Below are positions 23,769 to 30,705 of a stretch of 64,000 bases of DNA, in pieces; position 1 is the stretch's first letter; the number at the start of each line of letters is the position of its first letter. The notes below the pieces were generated by a model, which saw only the letters and a list, made by a program, of their open reading frames with translations, was not told where the DNA came from and did not search any database. Origin of the DNA: Marinobacter orientalis (GTDB lineage: Bacteria > Pseudomonadota > Gammaproteobacteria > Pseudomonadales > Oleiphilaceae); contig NZ_SRZX01000001.1 in the NCBI RefSeq assembly GCF_004792665.1, forward strand, positions 558,001 through 622,000, written 5' to 3'. A program made the translations under genes and the position numbers.

Positions 23769-24095
23769 ATGCAAAAGATCACAGCTCTCATTCTCACTCT
23801 CATCATGACTGGCTGTGCTTTCCCAGGTGTGTACAAGATCAATGTACAACAGGGAAACATACTCACTGACGAAGAGCTGACCTCACTGGCCGAGGGAATG
23901 TCCCGCAGCCAGGTTCATTCCGTGCTGGGAACGCCTCTGATGACCAACCCGGCCGATCCTTCCCGGGAGTACTACGTGTATACCTTCCAGCGCGCCGGTG
24001 GTGACATCAAGGAACAACGGGTTATTGTTTACTACGATAACGACCGGTATTCCTACTACGAAGCACAACTGCTGGAAGAAACACCGGCTTACTGA
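23769..24095 (+). CDS. bamE: Outer membrane assembly lipoprotein BamE (SmpA/OmlA)
   Basis: BamE is a small lipoprotein of the outer-membrane beta-barrel assembly machine. The 108-aa precursor has a signal peptide with lipobox MTGC (Cys16), then YKINVQQGNILTDEEL and the fold motif GMSRSQVHSVLGTPLM. It is divergent from fur and convergent with rnfH. Confidence 0.95.
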   Translation: MQKITALILTLIMTGCAFPGVYKINVQQGNILTDEELTSLAEGMSRSQVHSVLGTPLMTNPADPSREYYVYTFQRAGGDIKEQRVIVYYDNDRYSYYEAQLLEETPAY

Positions 24096-24102
24096 GCCGG
24101 CA

Positions 24103-24384
24103 TCAGGCTTTCTTCTTTGCCCGGTTGTGCCGGGCCTGCTTGGGATCGATCTTGAGCGGACGGTAGACTTCAACCCGGTCACCGTTCCTCAGCTCATGGG
24201 AAGACGGGTTCTTGATCACTTTGCCGAAGATACCCATGTCGTCCTTTTCCGGATCAATCTCCGGAAAAACCGCAGTAATACCGGATCGCCGCACCGCCTC
24301 TACCGCGGTTGTGCCCTCCTCCACCTGCAGACAGATTATTTCCTGCCTGTCTGGTCGGGCGAACGCCACTTCCACATCGATCAC
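24103..24384 (-). CDS. rnfH: RnfH family ubiquitin-like protein
   Basis: A 93-aa protein of the RnfH (UPF0125) family, beta-grasp fold, role unclear. It starts MIDVEVAFARPDRQEIICLQVEEGTTA and has the conserved VEVYRPLKIDPKQARHNRAKKK C-terminus. Its start overlaps the ratA stop (ATGA), matching the conserved ratA-rnfH pair next to bamE and smpB. Confidence 0.93.
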   Translation of the reverse strand: MIDVEVAFARPDRQEIICLQVEEGTTAVEAVRRSGITAVFPEIDPEKDDMGIFGKVIKNPSSHELRNGDRVEVYRPLKIDPKQARHNRAKKKA

Positions 24385-24827
24385 AACACACCTACACGAT
24401 AGAGTTCGTCCGCCCGGCGGCAGAAAGCATCCACCATTGTGGTCGCCGCCTGGTTGAATACCGGCCCGAACGTCATTCGCGACAGCGACCCGGAGAATTC
24501 GAAATCCAGTGTCAGGATAACCTTGCAGGCGTTTTCGTCGAGTGATTTGAAGTGCCAGCGTCCACTCAGCTTGCGAAAGGGCCCGTCCACCAGGCTCATT
24601 TCAATGGTATCCGGCAGCAACAGCTGGTTGCGGGTGGTCAGACGATGACGGATACCACCCCTGGCAATATCCATGGAAGCCACGATCTGATCGCCGGTTT
24701 GCTGATGTATTTCTGTGTCCGCGCACCAGGGCAGAAATTCCGGGTAACGGGCCACGTCATTGACAAGATGGAACATGCGATCTGCCGGATGCATTACCAA
24801 CGCGGTTTTATCGATCTGATGGGGCAT
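24381..24827 (-). CDS. ratA: RatA family START-domain protein
   Basis: A Coq10/RatA-type START domain protein of 148 aa. The start MPHQIDKTALVMHPADRMF is chosen because it matches the family N-terminus. Conserved segments are YPEFLPWC, SMDIARGGIRHRLTTRNQL and LDFEFSGSLSRMTFGPVF. In E. coli a RatA role in 50S association has been proposed; the family also resembles ubiquinone-binding Coq10. It lies opposite smpB in the usual neighbourhood. Confidence 0.92.
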   Translation of the reverse strand: MPHQIDKTALVMHPADRMFHLVNDVARYPEFLPWCADTEIHQQTGDQIVASMDIARGGIRHRLTTRNQLLLPDTIEMSLVDGPFRKLSGRWHFKSLDENACKVILTLDFEFSGSLSRMTFGPVFNQAATTMVDAFCRRADELYRVGVL

Positions 24828-24903
24828 TAGAGGCGAACGTCCTGCTTGATACATGCTTGAATAAATGACACTGCGGTAGCGTGACCAGCGAGGTCAGTCC
24901 TGA

Positions 24904-26427
24904 TCAGACACTATGATAAAGGATCTCGTCGCCATTGGGACCACCTTCGCTTCCATTTGCGTCCTCGAATTCGAGGTTTTCCTCCGTTTGCGGCGATTCC
25001 TCATCCGCCGGACCGCACCAAAGCTCAGTGCTTCCGGTGTTGCACATGGCCACCATCGAGATCGCCGTGTACTGGATACCGATGTACGCAACCGCCAGAG
25101 GGAGCACCAGCCGCATAACCCAGAACCATATCCCCCGGAACAGATCGGGAGCCGCACCAAGTATGGTGAAAGTCAGGTTCCGGGTCATCCGCCAGCCGGC
25201 AAAAATGGCAATCAGGATACTCACCATTGGAATCAACAGCCCACCTGTGACCAGTTCAAGCCATCTGAACGCCGTCCCGCCCGCAAAACGCTCGCCTGAC
25301 CAGACATTGAAAGACAGCAGAGACGCAAGACCCACCAGCCAGACCAGCCCCCCCATCAAAAACACCGACCAACTCCGCGGAGCTCCCGTCCATTCCTGAA
25401 ACCAGCCCACAACCGGCTCCAGCAGCGCCAGGGAGGTTGTCCATACGATCATCACAATGACCAGAAACACGGTTGCAATCAGGAATTGGCTACCCGGCAA
25501 GTCCGTTAACGCTGCCGGCAATGAGAGGAACAGCAGGCCAAAGCCACGCTCTGCTTCCATAGAGTGCCCTGCGGGCACAAGCGAATAGATTGCCAGGCCT
25601 GCCACAATGGCAATCAGGGTATCCATCAGCACAACGGCCAGCACCGAGCGCTTCAGCCGAGTACCGACCGGGGTGTAGGCTCCGAACAGAGTCCATACCC
25701 CCATACCCAGCCCCAGGGTAAAAAACGCATGGAACAACGCGGCCTGGAGGCTTTCCCGGGTCACATCAGCGGGGCGGAAACTGAGCATGTAATCAGACGC
25801 ACCGCGAAACTCACCAGCCCAGGCAGCGAGACCGGAAAGTACCAGCAACATCAGTAATATCAGCGGCACTACCACCCGAACAGCACGCTCGATACCGTCA
25901 GCCACACCCTGCATGGAAACCCATATCACCAGCAGCAGGAAAAACCCGTGCCAGGCCATGAAAACGCGATACTCTTCCGGGTCCGAAACCAGGGACGAGA
26001 GCATACCTGCCGCGTCAGCCTCGCCGGCGCCAATGAATCTGCCCATGGCACCATAGAAAACGTAGGCCAGGGCAATGGCGCCGAAAACAGCGGTAAAGGA
26101 GAGCACCAGAAGCGCTGCAAGAACAGCTATCCTGCCGGCCCAGACCCACCAGCGGGAACAGCGGGCCCTTCGCACATACCCGTCCATAGCCAGCACCAGG
26201 CCGTGGCGGGAATGTCGCCCCATGGTCGCCTCCGTCACCATCAGGGGCAGGGTTATCAGCACCAGGCAAAGCAGATAGAGCAGAACGAACAGTCCGCCAC
26301 CGTGCTGGCTGGCCAGATAGGGGAACTGCCACACATTCGCCAGGCCGAAGGTTGCGCCGGTTGCAGCCCAGAAAAAAGTCGTTGGCCGGGTCCAGGACCC
26401 GATGGGTGTTTCGTAAGGTGTAGGCAT
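24904..26427 (-). CDS. Sodium-dependent transporter, NSS/SNF family
   Basis: A sodium:neurotransmitter-symporter-family secondary transporter, probably for an amino acid; substrate unknown. From MPTPYETPIGSWTRPTTFF it is 507 aa with about 12 membrane helices. The TM1 sodium/substrate signature is GATFGLANVWQFPYLASQHGG. The long C-terminal tail is hydrophilic and acidic. ATG at 26427 is preferred because AGGGA lies 6 nt upstream; longer readings begin at ATG 26457 or GTG 26505 without a ribosome site. Divergent from smpB. Confidence 0.88.
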   Translation of the reverse strand: MPTPYETPIGSWTRPTTFFWAATGATFGLANVWQFPYLASQHGGGLFVLLYLLCLVLITLPLMVTEATMGRHSRHGLVLAMDGYVRRARCSRWWVWAGRIAVLAALLVLSFTAVFGAIALAYVFYGAMGRFIGAGEADAAGMLSSLVSDPEEYRVFMAWHGFFLLLVIWVSMQGVADGIERAVRVVVPLILLMLLVLSGLAAWAGEFRGASDYMLSFRPADVTRESLQAALFHAFFTLGLGMGVWTLFGAYTPVGTRLKRSVLAVVLMDTLIAIVAGLAIYSLVPAGHSMEAERGFGLLFLSLPAALTDLPGSQFLIATVFLVIVMIVWTTSLALLEPVVGWFQEWTGAPRSWSVFLMGGLVWLVGLASLLSFNVWSGERFAGGTAFRWLELVTGGLLIPMVSILIAIFAGWRMTRNLTFTILGAAPDLFRGIWFWVMRLVLPLAVAYIGIQYTAISMVAMCNTGSTELWCGPADEESPQTEENLEFEDANGSEGGPNGDEILYHSV

Positions 26428-26606
26428 TCCGTTCCCTGACGATATCTGAGCAGACATTGTAGCGGAGGAATTGCGACCCATACGACCGACGGCGCAACCA
26501 ATCACGCCGATTTCGTGACCGGTCTGGCACTACTGAGCTACAATGCGCGCTTTTCCGGAATGAATAAGCCCGGTAAATTCCTTGTCCGACTCCGGATCAT
26601 TGATTC

Positions 26607-27086
26607 ATGAGCAAGAAGAAACCCGGCGCTCCGAGCGCCACCATTGCCCTGAACAAAAAGGCAAAACACGAATACCACATCGAGGAACGCTTCGAGGCCG
26701 GCCTTGCCCTGCTGGGCTGGGAAGTGAAGTCGCTGCGCGCCGGTAAAGCACAGCTGACCGACGCCTATGTCCTGTTGAAGGATGGAGAAGCCTGGCTCCT
26801 TGGCTCCCACATTACACCGCTGACCACGGCGTCGTCCCACGTGATTGCGGATCCGACCCGCACCCGCAAACTGCTCCTGCACGCCAGGGAAATCGGCAAG
26901 ATTGTTGGCAAGGTCAACCAGGCAGGGTACACCTGCATCCCACTGGCGCTCTACTGGAAAAAGAACAAGGTAAAGTGCGAGATTGCCCTGGTGAAAGGCA
27001 AGAAGCAGTTCGACAAACGCGCCACCGAGAAAGAGCGTGACTGGAATCGCCAGAAGCAGCGTATTCTGCGCGACAACAACGTCTGA
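26607..27086 (+). CDS. smpB: SsrA-binding protein SmpB
   Basis: SmpB binds the tRNA-like end of tmRNA and brings it to stalled ribosomes. The 159-aa protein shows the OB-fold motifs [35 protein letters not shown] and [24 protein letters not shown], with a basic C-terminal tail. Its partner RNA ssrA lies 1.5 kb downstream, separated by a wax ester synthase gene. Confidence 0.97.
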   Translation: MSKKKPGAPSATIALNKKAKHEYHIEERFEAGLALLGWEVKSLRAGKAQLTDAYVLLKDGEAWLLGSHITPLTTASSHVIADPTRTRKLLLHAREIGKIVGKVNQAGYTCIPLALYWKKNKVKCEIALVKGKKQFDKRATEKERDWNRQKQRILRDNNV

Positions 27087-27133
27087 CAATCACGGCACGG
27101 GCCGGTGTGGTGCATGGCAAAGGGAGAAAACTG

Positions 27134-28561
27134 ATGTCACCCAAACAGATACCCATGTCTTCCATTGACCGCGCGTGGCTGCGCATGGATACCCCTGAAA
27201 ACCCCATGATGATCTGCGGGATACTGGCACTGGACCGCCCCCTCTCCATCAGCCGCCTGAGACGCACACTCGAAAACCGCTTTCTGTGCTTCCAGCGCTT
27301 TCGCCAACGGGTGGTAGACGACGGCGACCGGGCGTACTGGCAGGATGACCCGCTGTTCCACATCGATAACCACCTGCATCAGATTGCCCTTCCGGGCAAG
27401 GCCGACAAGGCCGAACTCCAGAAACTGGCCAGCGATCTGAACAGCACCTCTCTGGATTTCCGCCGGCCGCTCTGGCAAATGCACTATATCGACAACTACG
27501 AGGGTGGCAGCGCCCTGGTGGTGCGAATTCACCACTGCATTGCCGATGGTATTTCGCTGGTGCGGGTGATGCTCTCGCTCACCGACAAGACACCCGAGCC
27601 AAAACTGAAGCGGGTTACCACTAAACCTCGGGCCATACCCAAAAAAGTTTCCACCCTGCAGCACACTCTGCACCGGCTGGTGGACAGCACCCATGCAGCA
27701 ACCGATCAGGCCAGACTGTTCATCCATTCGGTGCGCGAAGACCCCGGTTACCCGATCAAACTGGCCGCCACCGCCGGCGGCGTTGCCATGGACCTGATCA
27801 AACTGGGACTGGCGCCGTTCGAACCCGACACTCACCTGAAAAGCCCGCTTTCCGGGCGCAAGCAGGTTTCCTGGGGAGAGGCACTGGACCTTGCGGAAGT
27901 GAAGGCCTGCGCCAAAACCCTCGGCGGCACCGTCAACGACGTGCTGCTCTGTGCCGCCACCGGCGCCCTGCAACGACATTTTTCCGCCAGCAATGAGCCC
28001 GCTCCGGAATGCGGCATCCGCGTAGCTATGCCTTTCAACCTGCGCCCTCTTGACCAGCCCATTGAAACCCTCGGCAACCAGTTCGGCCTGGTTCTGGTGA
28101 CGCTGCCCGTGGAAGTGCAGGATCCGATCATGTGTTTCCGGCAGGTACACGAAAACATGAACCGGCTCAAACGCTCTTACCAGGCCCAAGTGACCTACAG
28201 CCTACTTGATTTATTCGGCCGCGGCCCCGATATACTGGAGCGAAGGGCCCTGGACCTTCTCAGCAACAAGGCCTCTGCGGTACTGACCAATGTGCCCGGG
28301 CCCGAGGATGCTCTATATCTGGCCGGCAGCAGATTGACCCAGCCCATGTTCTGGGTTCCCCAGAGTGGCAACATCGGCATCGGCATCAGTATTTTCAGCT
28401 ATGCCGGCACCGTACAGTTCGGCATTACTGTTGATAAGGCTATCCACGCTGACCCGCAAGCTGTCATGGACCTCTTCCGGGAAAGCTTCCAGGCCCTGAG
28501 CCACGCGGCCCTGGCAGGCAGAAGGAGCGGCAGCCAGCACAAAGCCAGCCGGGCCCTGTAA
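27134..28561 (+). CDS. Wax ester synthase/diacylglycerol acyltransferase (WS/DGAT)
   Basis: A bifunctional O-acyltransferase that esterifies fatty acyl-CoA to fatty alcohols or diacylglycerol, making storage wax esters or triacylglycerol. From MSPKQIPMSSIDRAWLRMDTP it is 475 aa. The active-site motif HHCIADG is at residues 133-139, the PLW motif at 112-114, and the conserved GTVNDVLLCA segment near residue 262. The ATG at 27134 follows GGGAGAAAACTG. It sits between smpB and ssrA. Such enzymes are characteristic of Marinobacter, Acinetobacter and Alcanivorax. Confidence 0.94.
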   Translation: MSPKQIPMSSIDRAWLRMDTPENPMMICGILALDRPLSISRLRRTLENRFLCFQRFRQRVVDDGDRAYWQDDPLFHIDNHLHQIALPGKADKAELQKLASDLNSTSLDFRRPLWQMHYIDNYEGGSALVVRIHHCIADGISLVRVMLSLTDKTPEPKLKRVTTKPRAIPKKVSTLQHTLHRLVDSTHAATDQARLFIHSVREDPGYPIKLAATAGGVAMDLIKLGLAPFEPDTHLKSPLSGRKQVSWGEALDLAEVKACAKTLGGTVNDVLLCAATGALQRHFSASNEPAPECGIRVAMPFNLRPLDQPIETLGNQFGLVLVTLPVEVQDPIMCFRQVHENMNRLKRSYQAQVTYSLLDLFGRGPDILERRALDLLSNKASAVLTNVPGPEDALYLAGSRLTQPMFWVPQSGNIGIGISIFSYAGTVQFGITVDKAIHADPQAVMDLFRESFQALSHAALAGRRSGSQHKASRAL

Positions 28562-28604
28562 GTACATCTACCGGCCGGAATGTACAAATCTCGACAAACA
28601 ACCC

Positions 28605-28634
28605 TTGAAGTCCGGCAAACCGGACACATATACT
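28605..28634 (+). promoter_or_regulatory. Predicted sigma-70 promoter of ssrA
   Basis: TTGAAG (-35), 18-nt spacer, TATACT (-10), then 8 nt to the mature tmRNA 5' end at 28643. The spacer carries a perfect inverted repeat GTCCGG-CAAA-CCGGAC (28610-28625). Confidence 0.65.
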
Positions 28635-28642
28635 ACGAGTAA

Positions 28643-29006
28643 GGGGACGACATGGCTTCGACGCCGGTGGCGAACCCTTGAGTGCATGTCGAGATGGCAG
28701 CGAATCTCGTTAATCCAAAGCTGCAACGCAATAGTCGCAAACGACGAAAACTACGCACTAGCAGCGTAAGCTGCTAGTCGTCCTGACCGGGTCGCCCGTA
28801 GCCCGGAGCTACATCTCAGGACGTCATCGCTTACGGGATGCTCCTTTAACCAGAGCTCACTGGTTAAAGGCTAAGATTCAAAGAGCTCGGTTCTTGCACC
28901 CTGACTCTCGGGTCGCTTGAACTTAAATTAATAGAGAGACGCTAAACATGTAGACCTCAAGGCTGAGTACTGGCGGACGCGGGTTCAATTCCCGCCGTCT
29001 CCACCA
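28643..29006 (+). ncRNA. ssrA: Transfer-messenger RNA (tmRNA)
   Basis: tmRNA rescues stalled ribosomes and tags the nascent peptide for proteolysis. The 5' end GGGGACGACATGGCTTCGAC and the 3' end GGTTCAATTCCCGCCGTCTC-CACCA form the tRNA-like acceptor stem (with one G-U) and T arm. The resume codon GCA is at 28737, and the tag reads ANDENYALAA with TAA at 28767-28769, identical to the E. coli tag. The length of 364 nt is normal for a one-piece tmRNA. A strong terminator follows at 29015. Confidence 0.98.
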
Positions 29007-29014
29007 ACCAACCG

Positions 29015-29047
29015 AAAAGGCCCCTGAAAAATCAGGGGCCTTTTTTT
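29015..29047 (+). terminator. Terminator of ssrA
   Basis: AAAAGGCCCCTG...CAGGGGCC followed by seven T; 9 nt after the CCA end of tmRNA. Confidence 0.92.
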
Positions 29048-29091
29048 ATGCCTGGTGGCGAGAACCTACCGCCGGGAAGGTGTATGAACGC

Positions 29092-29712
29092 CTACTCTGC
29101 TGTTACTTCAGGAAGGTTATGGGCTATGCCCTGATGACAGTCGATGCAGGTTTTATCGGTCGCCTCGCGATATTCGGCGGAGTGCCTGCGCTTGGCGTAA
29201 CGGTCCTGCATGCTCAGAGCCATGGCGTCGTAACTGTGGCAGTTGCGGCAAGTGGCGGAGTTGCTTGCCCGCATTTTCGCCCACACTGATTCCGCCATTT
29301 CCCGGCGATGGGCTTCGAACTTTTCAGGCGAGTCGATCTTCCCGGTAATCCATGAGGGAACTTCAATAAACGCCGCCTGTGTCTTGCGAACGACCTTGCC
29401 CCACCAGTCCTTCGGCACATGGCAGTCAGAGCAGATCGCGCGAACACCACTCTGGTTGGAGAAATGGGAGCTTTCCTTGTACTCCGGATAGACAAACGCA
29501 CTCATTTCATGACATGAGGTGCAGAATTCCAGTGAGTTTGTTTCCTCCATGGTGTAATTGAAGCCACCGAGTAAAATGGCTCCCGTCACCAGCATTACGA
29601 AACCTCCCGCTGGAATCCAGAGCAGGTACTTCGTTTTCGGCCACTGCCAGAGGCGGCGCCACCAGCTCTTTTGTTCCGGATCCGAACCTTTGCCCGTTGC
29701 CATCGTTCCCAC
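29092..29712 (-). CDS. NapC/NirT/CymA-family membrane tetraheme cytochrome c
   Basis: A quinol-oxidising cytochrome anchored in the inner membrane that passes electrons to periplasmic acceptors. The 206-aa protein has one membrane helix at residues 30-52 (LLWIPAGGFVMLVTGAILLGG) and four heme sites CTSCH, CSDCH, CRNCH and CIDCH, the number and length of CymA/NapC. The segment EFCTSCHEMSAFVYPEY is typical of the family. It is downstream of a diheme cytochrome on the same strand and next to an MtrABC-type set, so a CymA-like role feeding it is inferred. NapC or NirT function cannot be excluded, but no nap or nir gene is nearby. Confidence 0.93.
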   Translation of the reverse strand: MGTMATGKGSDPEQKSWWRRLWQWPKTKYLLWIPAGGFVMLVTGAILLGGFNYTMEETNSLEFCTSCHEMSAFVYPEYKESSHFSNQSGVRAICSDCHVPKDWWGKVVRKTQAAFIEVPSWITGKIDSPEKFEAHRREMAESVWAKMRASNSATCRNCHSYDAMALSMQDRYAKRRHSAEYREATDKTCIDCHQGIAHNLPEVTAE

Positions 29713-29772
29713 TCCTGTAGACTGGTATTCTGCCGCCGCGACCCGTCCGGATCCCTGTCAGTCTGTTTCTGA

Positions 29773-30390
29773 CTATTTCTTGCCTTCTCTGGCGTAGTAC
29801 TCAGCAAGAGCGTTGATGTCTTTCTCGCTCAGGGCCTCCATTGCAGGTTGCATTTTCTCTGGCTGCCAGCGGTCACCGTTCTTGTAATCCTGCATGGTGC
29901 GGACAAGGTAGGCCTTCCATTGACCCGCCAGGATACCCGCATCATCCAGCGCCAGGCTGCCGCCGTCGGAATGGCATTTTTCGCAACGTTGCTCGTGGAT
30001 CTGTGCACCCATGCCCGCAAGATCTTCATCAACTTTCTGGTCTGCGCTCTCGAAGGGCTGATCGGAAAAATAAGCGGCGAGTTCGGTGATCTCGTTTTCG
30101 CTCAGATCTTTTGCCAGGTCACAATGATCCTCTGCAATACCTTCATGCTCCTCTTCGCCGAATTCTTCCTTTGCACAGGGTCGGGCGCCGTCTTTAAATA
30201 TAAACATCTGATTTTCAAGAAAGAATGTAGAAGCGCCGGCGATGGTGGGAATGTCTTCGTCATCGCTGATACCATTTTTATTATGGCAGCTGGCGCAGTC
30301 TTCGGCTGCTGACGGAGCCTTGGCAAAAACACCAGCACTCATTGCGAGAGCGGCCAGGGCCGCAAGGATAAGAGAAGTAGTAGAACGCAT
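29773..30390 (-). CDS. Periplasmic diheme cytochrome c (c4-like)
   Basis: A soluble periplasmic electron carrier. From MRSTTSLILAALAALAMSAG it is 205 aa with a signal peptide cleaved after VFAKA. Heme sites are CASCH near residue 34 and CEKCH near residue 140, each in a class I cytochrome domain. Both end with the ExxALAxYY-type helix (NEITELAAYF and DINALAEYYA). AAAGGAG precedes the ATG at 30390. It is the first gene of a pair with the NapC-type cytochrome and diverges from the decaheme operon, so it may carry electrons between the inner-membrane cytochrome and MtrA. Confidence 0.9.
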   Translation of the reverse strand: MRSTTSLILAALAALAMSAGVFAKAPSAAEDCASCHNKNGISDDEDIPTIAGASTFFLENQMFIFKDGARPCAKEEFGEEEHEGIAEDHCDLAKDLSENEITELAAYFSDQPFESADQKVDEDLAGMGAQIHEQRCEKCHSDGGSLALDDAGILAGQWKAYLVRTMQDYKNGDRWQPEKMQPAMEALSEKDINALAEYYAREGKK

Positions 30391-30705
30391 GGCGAACTCC
30401 TTTGGGTGAATTCTTCCTGACTGCATGCTGAAACTGACCAACCGGATTATTAAACGGGTCGTCCTGCTTTTAGCCTGCTTGCCCGTCCCGACTAATACAA
30501 TTACTAGCATCTTAAGTATTGAAGCGCCTTTGACTCAGGTCAAATAATTGCCCGGATTTGGTCAGGCACAGTGCAACTATCCGGTCGATGAACTATTTTT
30601 AATCACGTAGAGTCCATGAAAGATTGGGATCTCTGTGGCAGCAGTCCTGTTCTAAAAAGAATGAAACTCACCACCAGGCCCGGTGGCATTGCGGACAAGG
30701 AGACA
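30391..30705. promoter_or_regulatory. Divergent promoter region of the electron-transfer locus
   Basis: This 315-bp gene-free stretch separates the diheme cytochrome (minus) and the decaheme operon (plus). It holds an FNR/Anr-type palindrome at 30529-30544 and AT-rich sequence around 30490-30520 and 30590-30605. I could not assign -35/-10 elements with confidence. Confidence 0.6.
30529..30544. promoter_or_regulatory. FNR/Anr-family operator
   Basis: TTTGACTCAGGTCAAA is a perfect palindrome of the form TTGAC-N4-GTCAA, matching the FNR/Anr/Dnr consensus TTGAT-N4-ATCAA at all but the two inner positions. It lies 138 bp from the diheme cytochrome start and 161 bp from the decaheme start, so it could serve either operon. 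Anaerobic or NO control is inferred. Confidence 0.75.

Noticed and set aside
28643..29006. A protein-coding gene in the tmRNA region
   Set aside because: The only translated part is the 10-codon tag; the rest folds as tmRNA.
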